The notes under the pieces are model-generated. The model saw nothing but the letters and a program-made list of their open reading frames with translations, did not search any database and was not told where the DNA came from. From Symbiodinium natans (lineage: Eukaryota > Sar > Dinophyceae > Suessiales > Symbiodiniaceae): a stretch of 64,000 nt of DNA. The translations under genes were made by a program, and so were the position numbers. The stretch is from assembly GCA_905221605.1 (NCBI GenBank), contig CAJNDS010001112.1, positions 3,125,050-3,189,049 on the forward strand, given 5' to 3'. Positions 45,801 to 56,600 of the stretch are shown here, in pieces. The first letter of the stretch is position 1. Every line of letters starts with the position of its first letter.

Positions 45801-47751
45801 TTCGCGGGCTTGGCCACCCAATGGTAGCTCCGTTGATGGTGATAGGCGAGTCGGAAAACAGCAGGGCACAAATCAACATTCATGCAAGTCCATGTAAGTC
45901 CAAAAAAGAAAATCCAATCCCGAAAGCCGAAACCCTGAAATCCAAAGACCGAGTCCCGACCTGCATCCGAAGACCCAACCTAACCTAAACCCCCCATCGC
46001 CCTTTTTCAGCGCTCAGGGCATAGGGTCCATCTTACATGTTTTTCTTGGGGTTTACGGCTTTTGTTACAACTCGTAGCTTGTGAGCCACAACTTGGCGAC
46101 AAGCCACAGAAGTGAAAGAAACAAAGGGCTACCATCTTCTTTTCGGACATAGGGTTTGGGGGGTGGGTCCCCCCGCACGCAAACGAAAGTAAGCCACTAT
46201 CCTTCTAGGCAGACACCAAGTATGCCTTCTGGTTCTTCTCGCCTGGCGACGATACAACCAATGCCCGGCTCCCCCAACTGAACAATCACAAGCAACGAGG
46301 GGAAATCTGCAAAGTGAGGGTGCGGGAGGCGCCTGCCAGAGTTGTTCGCGGCTCGGCATTGTGTGGCTGTTGTGGTCGCAGCCTTTGTGCAAGCTGAAGT
46401 TCAAGCCGGAGCCAGCTGTTTCACTTGCACAGGAGCTGCCAACTTGGTGCTGACGGTTGAGCGCCTGAAAGAAGCATCCGCTACACACAGCGCGAGCTTG
46501 AACGAGCTCCACGATTTGTGCAACACGCAGGGTGAAAGTATTTGCGCATTGCAACAGCGTGCGGCCCCGTGGCCGCGCAGTCAGTGTGGTAGTTGCCCGC
46601 TTTGTTGCTCCGTCAACACTCGAGAGCTCCTTGGCGCATGCTGCGCATGCAGCATCCGAGGATGCCTTGCAGCAGGCTGACGTCGTGCTGCAGCAGGAAG
46701 ACATGCGTCTAGAAGCCAGTCTGGGGAAACGTATTCAAGAGTTGCAACAAAGCTGCAGGGGGGCTTGGGTCAACGGATGTTAACGGGCAATGCTGTAGAA
46801 CAGCAGTTCTACGAGGACGAGATGTGTGCGGGGGGGGGGGATTTGGCGTGCCGGTTGGCCAAGGCACGAAGACTTACAAGGCTTTTGCCAGAATGAGCGG
46901 CTTGGCTTGACTTCGTGACGTCGGATGTGCTAGAGTTAGTGCAGGATGAACTTTATGAACCACTTGCTGTCAGGGAGCGGGACCGGGATGAATTGAAGAA
47001 AGAGACTGAAATCAGGGCTCGACAGCTGCTTGGACGTGCGATTGGTCTGCAGGGTGCATGAGAAGTATGAATCAGTTTTGGGTCGGCAGCTGACATGCAA
47101 GGCACGAGGACTGCATGACAAGAATCCGCTGTCATGAGGAGGCAGCTTGTGAGTAACCAGCTGACAGAAATCAAAGTAGACCTTGCTTTCATGCGCTGCA
47201 AGGAACATTCTAGTCCAGCCTCAGTTTTTACACACCAGGAGATTGGCAGGCTAAGCAGCCAGCTCAAGCCGCTTGAAGCCGGTCTCGTGTCTCACTTGCA
47301 CTGAAGATACGGAAGACTCTGACGATGCTTCAGCTCACGGAGATGTCTTTGTGGTCCGCCCTGAGCACCTACCAACTATTCGAGGAGATGTACAAAGCGA
47401 AAGTTCAAGTGCTTGAAGGCCAAGCGCGGAGCAAGTCTTTCACTGTCCATGAAACCTCGTGAAAACACACACGCCCGAAGGCAAGATGACGTCGACGGAG
47501 GCCGTTGACGTCAGTGTGGTCATGCCAGCTTCGCAGTGTCAACTGAGAGTTCTTCGCAGTTGTCAGGAGCAGGTTGGCGGGCTGAGTGGAACTATGGACC
47601 TGACACAGGACGTCTTCGCTTGAAGCATGACAGGCAACGCGTTTTTCAGAAGCTGGCTTCGAAGGAGTACTGGAAGGGTCTGACAAGAGGAATCCAGGAA
47701 ACACATCGAAAGGTGGCAGCAAGTGCTCCTTGGCATGATAATGAGGTGTAG
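42892..47751 (+). CDS. multi-exon coiled-coil protein, unknown function
   Basis: A series of short + exons with splice-like borders encodes Gln/Glu/Lys-rich helices. Examples: 42892-42960 (ENQQKQFADVDSQLTAAKKD, GC donor); from 43041 (DVFQLDRRHRESHSMMLDVK); from 43521 (RVQQQREELDTFLENHGRQR); 43720 to about 43880 (DLDHKLGQTNANLKQHVASA); 44497-44572 (ADIQNVMESLGLTEGRSD); about 46470 (VERLKEASATHSASLNELHD); about 46690 (VLQQEDMRLEASLGKRIQEL); about 46950-47040 (RERDRDELKKETEIRARQLL); about 47305-47463 (YQLFEEMYKAKVQVLEGQAR). A last block near 47640-47751 (VFQKLASKEYWKGLTRGIQE) ends in a stop. A structural or scaffold role is plausible but not shown. The exon chain is incomplete, phases were not all reconciled, and two genes are possible. 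Confidence 0.4.
44070..44350. repeat. TG/TTTG microsatellite within an inferred intron
   Basis: (TG)n, (GTTT)n, a T-run and GGGTGC and GTGTTGCGCG units, about 280 bp. Frames through it are Cys/Val or His/Thr artefacts. Confidence 0.85.
44987..45054. repeat. nested foldback sequence
   Basis: The outer arms CTTAAACTTG and CAAGTTTAAG are perfect complements. Inside, CAAACCTGGGTTT pairs with AAACC(A)GGTTTG and CCCAGGT units. Further ACCCAGGTTTGA copies follow at 45057. It can form a long compound hairpin. Confidence 0.75.
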
Positions 47752-47759
47752 TCAGCCAG

Positions 47760-48235
47760 CATCCCAGTGCATTTCGGCACCATCCATTAAGGAACGTATG
47801 CCGTTAAAGACGCCGCGCTCTGCAAATGCAGAGGGCACGCTTCCCTCAAGGTGGGAGCTTCTTTTCGTGTAGCTGTCGTGCAACTGCCAGCTCCAATGAC
47901 CAGGGGCAGCGGCTCTGGCCGCGAGCTGCCTGCTTTGACGAAGACTGTTTGAGCAGGTCTGAGGAACAGAAAGCTGAGCTCCTCAGAATTCAGAGCTTTA
48001 GGTTGGTTTTAGGGAGTCAGGGGGTTGCTTCGTGTTTACGGATTTAGGCATGTTTTGGGATTTGAAGGGTGTTTGGAGTGTAGTGGGATTTAGGGTTCGT
48101 TTTGTTTTTCCCTCAGGCGGGCCCTAAGCTCTAATTCCTATGCTGAAACTCCTGTGCAACCCCTGACATGGCCTTTCAAGCCCCAAAGCCAAGTTGGGAG
48201 TGCTGTCTTCCGGCTTCCTACTACCTGTGTTTTTA
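47760..48235. other. spacer before the hexanucleotide array
   Basis: No assignable gene. G/T-rich TTTAGGG-like degenerate units appear from about 48000 (for example GGGATTTAGGGTTCG). Confidence 0.45.
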
Positions 48236-48240
48236 TTACA

Positions 48241-49120
48241 ACAGCAGCAACAACAACAACAAGAGCAAGAGCAAGAGCAAGAGCAAGAGCAAGAGCAAGA
48301 GCAAGAGCAAGAGCAAGAGCAAGAGCAAGAGCAAGAGCAAGAGCAAGAGCAAGAGCAAGAGCAAGAGCAAGAGCAAGAGCAAGAGCAAGAGCAAGAGCAA
48401 GAGCAAGAGCAAGAGCAAGAACAAGAACAAGAACAAGAACAAGAACAAGAACAAGAACAAGAACAAGAACAAGAACAAGAACAAGAACAAGAACAAGAAC
48501 AAGAACAAGAACAAGAACAAGAACAAGAACAAGACCAAGAAAGACAAGAAAGAGCAAGAGCAAGAGCAAGAGCAAGAGCAAGAGCACAAGAACAAGAACA
48601 AGAACAAGAACAAGAACAAGAACAAGAACAAGAACAAGAACAAGAACAAGAACAAGAACAAGAACAAGAACAAGAACAAGAACAAGAACAAGAACAAGAA
48701 CAAGAACAAGAACAAGAAAAAGAACAAGAACAAGAACAAGAACAAGAACAAGAACAAGAACAAGAACAAGAACAAGAACAAGAACAAGAACAAGAACAAG
48801 AACAAGACCAAGACCAAGACCAAGAGCAAGAGCAAGAGCAAGAGCAAGAGCAAGAGCAAGAGCAAGAGCAAGAGCAAGAGCAAGAGCAAGAACAAGAACA
48901 AGAACAATAACAAGACCAAGAGCAAGAACAAGAACAAGAACAAGAACAATAACAAGAACAAGAACAAGAACAAGAACAAGACCAAGAGCAAGAACAAGAA
49001 CAAGAACAATAACAAGATCAAGAGCAAGAGCAAGAGCAAGAACAAGAACAAGAACAAGAACAAGAACAAGAGCAAGAGCAAGAACAAGAACAAGAACAAT
49101 AACAAGAACAAGAACAAGTA
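48241..49120. repeat. hexanucleotide array (CAAGAG)n/(CAAGAA)n, about 880 bp
   Basis: Blocks of nearly pure units alternate: CAAGAG (about 48258-48419), CAAGAA (about 48420-48533), CAAGAG (48554-48587), CAAGAA (48588-48806), three CAAGAC, CAAGAG (48827-48890), then mixed units with CAATAA interruptions. The three + frames read Lys-Ser/Lys-Asn, Gln-Glu and Arg-Ala/Arg-Thr. They stay open because the unit has no stop, so the 364- and 333-codon frames are not evidence for a protein. One reading continues into KRPQAGPRPVKPKASEDPWL, the only part that looks protein-like. Confidence 0.95.
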
Positions 49121-49240
49121 CAAGAAGCGCCCGCAGGCCGGCCCAAGGCCCGTGAAGCCGAAGGCTTCCGAGGATCCCTGGCTGTCGCTGCAGAAGCTCG
49201 CGCGGGGCTCTGGGGGGCTGGGGCTTTGCGCCTTCGTTTT

Positions 49241-49331
49241 GGGTTTAGGGTTTAGGGTTTAGGGTTTAGAGTTTAGGGTTTAGGGTTTAATTAGGGTTTA
49301 GGGTTGAGGGTTTAGGGTTTAGGGTTTGGGG
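49241..49331. repeat. interstitial telomere-like tract (TTTAGGG)n
   Basis: About twelve units with variants (TTTAGAG, TTAATTAGGG, TTGAGGG). Immediately follows the hexanucleotide array. Confidence 0.95.
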
Positions 49332-49373
49332 CTGGCCCTCGTTCTTAGTAGGGAATGAGGGAAGTCGGACCCT

Positions 49374-49374
49374 C

Positions 49375-49407
<33 letters not shown>

Positions 49408-49450
49408 TTATTTAATTATTTATGTATTTTTTTATGTATTTATTTATACA
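49374..49450. repeat. TA microsatellite and AT-rich tract
   Basis: (TA)n of about 26 bases, then TATTTAT-type DNA, inside the telomere-repeat region. Confidence 0.85.
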
Positions 49451-49459
49451 TATCCCCTT

Positions 49460-50285
49460 TAAGGGATTTGTGCGACGCTTTCGTGGGGTTGAGGGTTAAG
49501 GCTTTTGGGGTTGAAGGTTTTGGGGGTTGCGGGGATTGAGGGGGGTTTAGGGTTTGGGGTTTTGAGAGTTTTGGGGGGTTTTGACGGGTTTGAGGGGCAA
49601 AGGGGCTTGAGGGCTTAGGGTTTAGGGTAAGGGGTTTGAGGCTTCACCAAGGGTTTAGGGTTTTAGGGCTCTCGGTCACACCAGCCGAGACGCAAAAAAA
49701 GGTTCTCGGCTAGTGGAACAGGGCCTGCCTGCTGCTTGGTAGTGCCCTCCCACCACAGGGCCCACCACACCTAAGTCTGTGCATCTACATGTGTGGTTGT
49801 ACTAAGGCCCAACTCAAACCGTTAACGTCCACTTCGCCTCCCTCCTTCAACCTCCCCCCCCCGCGCCCCTCCATAAAAAGAGGGTTTAGGGTTTAGGGTT
49901 TAGGGTTTAAGCACCTCAAACCAATGCTTCGAGTGTCGCCCAGGAGAACGAGGGTTCGCAAGGGCGCTCCGCCTGGGGCCCCAGGAGCCCGGAGCAACTG
50001 TGAGTAGGGCATCAGTGTTTTTTTGTCCCATACTCCTTTTGAATTGTTTTGATTCCCAAAACAAACGTGTCATTTGTAAACCGAATACCTGAAAAGTATT
50101 TAAAAATTCCATATCGTAAATTTCCTTTATATGGGGTTTTGTCAAACAGGCCGGTATTGGAATCAAGATGGACGTGGCCACTGTTACGTTCGGATCAGGT
50201 TTTTGTCCTTTTCGCTACGAGGCGGGGCCCGAGTGTGTGCAGTGCGCACATGAAACCCCCATGTGGCGCTAGAATAGCCATAGCC
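49460..50285. repeat. degenerate telomere-like G-rich DNA plus short tract 49881-49910
   Basis: GGGTTTTGGGG, GGGTTGAGGG and GGGTTTAGGG variants fill about 49480-49670. A clean four-unit TTTAGGG tract lies at 49881-49910. 50000-50280 has no recognisable gene. Confidence 0.75.
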
Positions 50286-50356
50286 TAACCCTAAACCCTA
50301 AACCCCAAACCCTAAACCCTAAACCCCAAACCCTAAACCCTAAACCCTAAACCCTA
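50285..50356. repeat. interstitial telomere-like tract (CCCTAAA)n
   Basis: About ten units, two of them CCCCAAA. Confidence 0.95.
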
Positions 50357-50359
50357 GCA

Positions 50360-50900
50360 AAGTACTTGTTGTATCATAGGATGCCTTGGGAGAAAGATTC
50401 GTAAAATTTAGCACTGGTGACGCGCTAGCTGTGCGCTCGTGGTTAGTTGACAACTTTCGTTTTTCAGCAGATGGCCATGAGCAGTGTGCAGGCTGACATT
50501 GGGCATGTTAAGGTTTTAGCTTTGTGTCTTGCCCACAAGGCAAAGACATTTAGACAAAACCCCATATCTCTTCTTGTTTTTTGTTTGTGAGAGTTTGTTG
50601 TATCCAATGAATCATGCATTGTAAATACATGATCATGTTCTACCCCTGGAAATCAGGCACCGGACTCCCTCATTCCGTACCAAGAACCAGCAGGTTTTTG
50701 AGGGCTTATGGGGGTGACAAGGAAGGGCATAAAGCAGCTTATCAAAGCTTCAATCAGTAGCCTTGAAAGTGGCTGTAGAACCTACAATGTGCAACACACA
50801 TGCCAGCTTCCACCCGAACAATAAGCGCGCTCGGGCTTTGTAGCTGCCATGTCTTTGCGGCGGTGTCGCCGCTTCATGCAGGAAGGTGCAGTCTATCGAT
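50360..50900. other. spacer between telomere tracts
   Basis: Unique AT-balanced sequence, no open frame of note and no recognised feature. Confidence 0.5.
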
Positions 50901-50903
50901 CTA

Positions 50904-51143
50904 CCCTAAACCCTAAACCCTAACCCCTAAGCCTTAAGCCCTAAACCCTAAACCCTAAACCCCAAACCCTAAACCCTAAACCCTAAACCCTAAACCCTAA
51001 ACCCTAAACCCTAAACCCTAAACCCTAAACCCTAAACCCTAAACCCTAAACCCTAAACCCTAAACCCTAAACCCTAAACCCTAAACCCTAAACCCTAAAC
51101 CCTAAACCCTAAACCCTAAACCCTAAACCCTAAACCCTAAACC
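50904..51143. repeat. longest interstitial telomere-like tract (CCCTAAA)n, about 34 units
   Basis: 240 bp; the first 60 bases contain variants (CCCCTAAG, CCTTAAG, CCCCAAA), and the rest is a perfect run of CCCTAAA. The degenerate start and pure end suggest that the pure part is younger or expanded. Confidence 0.97.
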
Positions 51144-51247
51144 GCACCGAAACCCTCAAGGTCGTTCTCGAAGCAGATGCCTTTCTCAGCTCCTTTGCAG
51201 CGCAGGCCCGGCCAACTTGCAGCTCAATCCCTGTACTCAATATTGGT

Positions 51248-51299
51248 GTTTAGGGTTTAGGGCTTAGGGTTTAGGGTTTAGGGTTTAATGTTTAGGGTT
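51248..51299. repeat. interstitial telomere-like tract (TTTAGGG)n
   Basis: About seven units with GCTTAGGG and TTTAATG variants, opposite in orientation to the arrays on both sides. Confidence 0.9.
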
Positions 51300-51847
51300 C
51301 CCCCTTATACGAACAGTCCTTAGTAAGGAGTTTTGTATGCCCGGATTCTAATCCCTCTTACAAGGACTAAAGAGAATGAGAAGAAAGAAAATTGAATTAT
51401 GATATAATAAACTGGAAGCCCACTGTAAACGCTCTCCAAGACCAGCCCGAGAGCACTATGTCTGTACTACCACTTCGGACGTCCTCCGCGTAATCTCGTG
51501 AGTCCAGAAGTGTTTATGGGGTGGGTGAATCTGTAGGTGGATCTAAGCGGATTAAAAAAATAAAATAGAAAAAGAAAGGGTTAGGTGCATCTCCAGGTCT
51601 GTAGGGTAACAACTTCAGGCAACCAAGCACCCACCATGCTTCGGGTTGTGCGGGTTCGGAGAATGGGGGCTTTTGAGGTTGGAGGTTTTGCTGTTTTTGT
51701 TGGGGGGAGAGGGGAGGAGCATGTGCATGGTCTATGGGGTTTGTTCGTTCTTTGGCGTGGGATGGCGTGGGCCATTTCAGTGCTTCGACTCTCACACTGT
51801 TCCTTTCTTGTGTGTTTTGGGGTTTTTGGTTGGGGGCCTAAACTCGT

Positions 51848-52019
51848 ACCCTAAACCCTAAACCCTAAACCCTAAACCCTAAACCCTAAACCCTAAACCC
51901 TAAACCCTAAACCCTAAACCCTAAACCCTAAACCCTAAACCCTAAACCCTAAACCTAAACCCTAAACCCTAAACCCTAAACCCTAAACCCTAAACCCTAA
52001 ACCCTAAACCCTAAACCCT
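51848..52019. repeat. interstitial telomere-like tract (CCCTAAA)n, about 24 units
   Basis: Pure CCCTAAA except for one CCTAAA unit near 51953. Confidence 0.97.
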
Positions 52020-52055
52020 GGACCCTGGACCCTGGACCCTGGACCCTGGACCCTG
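52015..52055. repeat. variant heptamer tract (CCCTGGA)n
   Basis: Directly continues the CCCTAAA array in the same register; about five CCCTGGA units follow, then unique DNA. The two-base change AA to GG is shared by all units. Confidence 0.93.
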
Positions 52056-52059
52056 CACT

Positions 52060-54040
52060 GTTTGGAGGCTGCAGCGGCCACGCCAAGCCCCGTACAGCTG
52101 CCGGCGGCACTCTCAGGGCCTCTTTCGACCCCCGCCCTACAAACCCTGTTGAAATACAGGGTTTGGGGTTCAGGGTTTAGGGCCGCGGGGGAATAAGGGC
52201 GAGGCAGGCAGTGGTGAGCAGTCCTGCTGCAAAAGGGCGAAGCCTGTTGCAAAGGGTTTAGGGGTTCAGGATGGGGTTTATCTTCACCAGCATTCACCCC
52301 ATCCCCCCCTCCTTGGGTTCATCGTGGGTTTTGGGTGTAGGGTTTCGCCCCCTGCCCCCCGTGTGTTTCATGGTCATGTGGTTCAGTTCATGGTGGGTAT
52401 AAGTTTAGCAGGTTTGGCGTAACCCTAAACCCTAAACCCTAAGCCCTGGTTCAGTCCGGAGCCTCAGCAGGCCTGGGTTAAACAGGGTTGGTCAGGGCTT
52501 GAGGGCGGCGGATACCATGGGGAATGGGGGGTCGAGAACCAGGAGCGCGAACGCGTTCATATACGTTTTACAGTCTCTAGGTGTTCCTCAAGCACGGCTC
52601 TCAACTCCGAACATCCTTACCCCCTTTTGAGCAGTGGATCCCCGATGTGCTGGAAGGGCTCTGCAGAAGTCAAGCATGTGAGCTGCCCCAACACCGTTAT
52701 TCGTCTGCACTGCGGAGCCCTTCGGCTTGCAAAAAAACCTCCACGCCTCAGATCCCAAAAGCCCTCAGGCCCTAATGCCAGAAAATCCGCACTTCCCCCC
52801 ACAGACCTCTTACACCAAGCGATCCTCAACCCTCTACCCCCCCAAAACTCTAGGGGCCTACTTGGAGTCTCATGGGTGGTGAAAAGTAGTTATAAGTACC
52901 CTGAATAGGGTTACAAGCATATAACGACCATTCTTCTAACTCCGCCTATCACTACCCATGAACCTCCAAGTAAGCTAGTTGGGCAAAACCCTAAACCCCA
53001 TAAGCCCAAAACACCCCTAAACGCTAAACCCTCACTTGGCAAGGCTACCAGCCCCAAAGCAGCGCAGTCGAAGCGCATTCGAGACGTCCGTAGCTGGCAG
53101 CCACAGGTGCCAAGGCGCATCGCGGGAGGGGGATCTGGGGCCTGCTTGCAAGGTTCTGTTAGGTTTAGGGTTTGCGGTTCAGGTTTAGGGAGTAAAGGGG
53201 TCCTCAGGAAAGGGGTACTCCTATCTTGCACTGCGTTAATCAGTTCGCTTGTCGGTATCCTGATGCAGGTTCGACTCCTCCAGATTATCGGAGGAGGCTC
53301 TGCGCAGCAATGCATACGGATGATGGATGGACCTCAATTCGCGAATGCGAAGCGCTGGAGTTCGTAGTGAAGCTTTCATGACAATGCATCAGGCCGCCAA
53401 TCTGGAGAAAAGCCCCGTGAGGAGGCTACGACACATACCATTCAGGCGCGGCAAATGTGCTGGAGCAGTTGCTTTGCAACCTGGGTTTCCATCTCTGGTG
53501 TTGGTAGCAGCAGCAGCAACAGCAGCAGCAACAGCAGCAGCAGCAGCAGTAGGAGCTACCAGTTACTGTACTAGCATCAGCAGGAATTGAGGTGTCGTAG
53601 ACAGTGCAAGTACACGGTTTCTTGTTTTCGGCATAAAAGCAGGTATGTCATAGCAAGTGCAGTGGTCCGCAAGAGACAGGTGATTCTGCCAAGACTTTGC
53701 GCTTTTCGCGATGAAAGACCGTGAGTGCATCCGAGAGCAACCTTGCACTTTCGGCACCGAGCTTCAATTTCCGCGCGAAGGAATATGGGACTTTCCTAGG
53801 GCTCGTCGTGCGCGTGTGCGCGCCCATCCTACAGGCAAAAAATCAGGTTAATCACCCGGTCACGCAGTCGAACTCTTACGGCTGCTCGCAGAGGCTGTGT
53901 TAATGCTGACCATCTTGTTCTTGTCCTTCGATGTAGTCGTGACAGCTCTGGTGTAAGTTCCTGTCATCGTGAAGCCTACTTCCCAAAGCCCCCGAGTCCC
54001 ATCCAACAGGACCTCAGCCGAAGATGAGGCCGGCAGCCTT
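52060..54040. other. mixed unique DNA with small telomere-like pieces
   Basis: Short TTTAGGG/CCCTAAA pieces lie at about 52160-52184, 52422-52445 and 53160-53190. A (CAG)n/(CAA) microsatellite lies at about 53504-53552. Frames of 60-134 codons have no recognised motifs. Confidence 0.5.
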
Positions 54041-54046
54041 GGATCC

Positions 54047-55095
54047 TGGGTTTAGGGGTTAGGGTTTAGGGCTTAGGGCCTTAGGGTTTATTCGAAAGGG
54101 CTGGGTGGTGTACTGTAAGTACTAGGGACCCGAAACCCTGCACGCTGAACCCGTCAGCAAGCATATAAGGAGAAGCATAGTGCCTCGAACCCCTTAAAGC
54201 AGCCTTCTAGCGTTGGGTACTTGGCTTTCATTGTTGAAAATCGACGGCTGCTTGAAAAAGTGCAGCAGGCCCGGATCCCATCCAGTTGTTTTTAGGGTTT
54301 GGAGGCGTGTGACTGATACCAATCGAACCCAGTCCTCTCCCGCGTGTGCAAATGTGAGTCTCGAAACCCGAAGGCCCCAGACCCCAAAACCCTGCGGAGT
54401 GGCGCATTGGTGTCAGCTAGGTTTAGGGTGTATAGGGTTCAAAGCATTTAAGGGGTTCTAGGATTTCTAGGGTTGGGTTCAGAGGGTGTGTGTAGGGCCG
54501 GGTTTAGGGTCCGCACTCCAGCGGCCAGGCCGACGGCAAACTGGCTGACGTGCGCGCGTGGAGGCCGAGTCTGGTCCGGTCGGGGGCCCTGGTCCAGCGG
54601 AAACCCTAAACTCTAAACCGCATAAATCCTAAACCCAAAAGTCCCGAAACCCTAAACCCTGAACCCTATAACTCCTAAACCCGAAACCCTGAACCCTAAA
54701 CCCTGTAAATTCTAAAACCTAAGTCTGACGCCCTGAACCCTCAACCCTATAAACCATGAACCCGAAAGGTCCTGTTGGGAGTTTAGGGGGTTCTCGAGTT
54801 TAGGGCTTGATGAAATCGAGAGCTCAACTTGAGGGGTCAAAAAAAAGTCAGATACCTTAAGCCCTAAACCCTAAAGCCCCTAAACTGCTGCCCCACCCTG
54901 CAAGGGCCTGAGTAGGGCCACAAGTCAGGGACTCAGGACCGTGTGTGAAAGAGCGATGAAGCCCTGAACCCAGTTCAGGGTTCGGTTTAGGGTTTGGGGT
55001 TTGGGGTTTAGGGTTTAGGATTTAGGGTTTAGGGTTTAGGGTTAAAAAAAGGCTTAGGGTTTAGGGTAACAAAAGGGGTTTCCCTAAACCCTCAA
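54047..55095. repeat. degenerate telomere-like repeats in both orientations
   Basis: TTTAGGG-type at 54047-54090, 54470-54515 and 54978-55070. CCCTAAA-type with many variants (CCCGAAA, CCCTGAA, CCCTATAA) at 54600-54760 and again at 55081. The higher divergence than in the 50.9-52.0 kb arrays suggests older tracts. Confidence 0.8.
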
Positions 55096-55333
55096 ATCGG
55101 GTTACCCTAGCGAAGGCCTTACTGTCGAAGCCTTCGCGCCCTTGCAAAGGGGTTCGGTGAGAGATGCCTGGCAGGGCCCCGCCCATGGACGGATTAATCT
55201 GGGGGCCTTAACAAAGTAAAAAATGGGTTGTGGGGGTTCTTATAGTAGAACTGATAAATATATTACATAGCACTCTAAGGGACTACTGGATAATGGTAAT
55301 TATTCCGACCCCTGTAGTCTTGCTGTCACTTGA

Positions 55334-55744
55334 GCAAAACCGGGCAGAAAGCTTCTGACTCTTGTTTTGAACCGTTTTCGATGCCATCAAAACACCGACA
55401 GTAGCGTAGCGAGGCTCCAAAGGTGGGAGATCATTTGGGCGCTTGCTGCTTGTTGCCTCTTGTTCAGATCTGAAACCCTTTTGACCCCAAAGCATGTGCC
55501 GCTGAACAACGTCAACTCGAGCGAGGTTTTGTGTGCTTACCTGGTAAGTTCGGACCTGTTTCTTAAAAATCATTGGGGAGAAGACGGCGCCAGCCGTAGT
55601 AAGGGCCGTCGACAAGGCAAGCAATTCCTGCGACAACTGTGTCGTGCCAACACAGGCATAGAAGACATCACCAGTCTGATCACCGTCTGCGACCTCGTCC
55701 CCGAGTGTGATCCTTCTTTTGTAGAAGCCGGCAAGTATGCTTAA
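55334..55744 (+). CDS. open frame of unknown nature
   Basis: A frame of about 136 codons open from 55334 to the stop ending at 55744, reading for example RLQRWEIIWALAACCLLF and later CDLVPECDPSFVEAGKYA. The complement is also open for 117 codons (55283-55636). There is no obvious ATG near the left edge. It could be one exon, a repeat-family fragment or chance. Confidence 0.2.
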   Translation, partial: AKPGRKLLTLVLNRFRCHQNTDSSVARLQRWEIIWALAACCLLFRSETLLTPKHVPLNNVNSSEVLCAYLVSSDLFLKNHWGEDGASRSKGRRQGKQFLRQLCRANTGIEDITSLITVCDLVPECDPSFVEAGKYA

Positions 55745-55899
55745 GGGGCTTTCCCCAGTTCGCGGTCACGCGAAGAGCTATGTAAACCCAGATCCTTCAG
55801 CACCAAAGTCCCTCGAAGAGTGCGAAGACCGGGCAGTAGGCCTTTTTGCCTCCAGCGGCTCATTTGCTTTGTTGCCTGACACCGAAAAGAAACCTCGAT

Positions 55900-56521
55900 A
55901 TAAAATGAATAAATAGCATGTACGCATGTACATTTGTATGTATTCATATAGCATATACATATGATAATACATAAATTTGATAGATAAATAAATAATTTAC
56001 TTCGAACACCCCCACCCTCTCTCGGTAGAGAGATACTCTGTCTGGGCACTCCGTAGGGTTGGGCACTCCAGGGACTCTGGGGTTGGGCACTCCAGGCATG
56101 AGCGAGGAGTAGACCGGGGGCGAGGATAAGAGTTCCGGGCCAGGAGAAGAGTTGAGCCTAAAATCTAACAACCCCACACCGAGGCTGGGGAACAACCCCA
56201 CACCGAGGGTGGGGAGTAAGTACATAAATAACTATACATATACATATATAGATTTATTTATTTGTTTATTTATTTATATAAATAAGTATGTACATATTTA
56301 TACATTCTGTATTTCTATATTTCTATATTTCTATATTTCTATATTTCTATATTTCTGTATTTCTATATTTCTATACTTCTATATTTCTATATTTCTATAT
56401 TTCTATATTTCTGTATTTCTATATTTTATATATTTTGTATATTTTATATTATATATACACACATATATATATATATTTATGTTTGTATTTATATTTATAT
56501 ATTTATATGTATTTATATATG

Positions 56522-56553
<32 letters not shown>

Positions 56554-56600
56554 TTGTCTTATATTCATATATATTTTTTATGTATCTATTTGTTTATGTA
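55900..56600. repeat. AT-rich low-complexity DNA with TATATTTC octamer array
   Basis: About 56310-56430 is a tandem TATATTTC/TGTATTTC octamer array of about 15 units. TA-rich DNA with a (TA)n of about 28 bases follows at 56530-56555. Two 24 bp copies of AACAACCCCACACCGAGG lie at about 56166-56214. Tyr/Ile/Phe-rich frames here are composition artefacts. Confidence 0.85.

Noticed and set aside
48154-49262. Frames of 238-364 codons (Lys-Ser, Gln-Glu, Arg-Ala) and a 295-codon Leu/Phe minus frame
   Set aside because: All frames of CAAGAR are free of stops; several long frames at once are a property of the repeat, not a gene.
50904-52055. Regular repeats considered as a CRISPR array
   Set aside because: Seven-base telomere units with no spacers; eukaryotic telomere-type DNA.
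53215-53290. Possible tRNA because of GGTTCGACTCC
   Set aside because: The T-arm stem has a mismatch and I could not place a matching acceptor stem, D-arm and anticodon arm.
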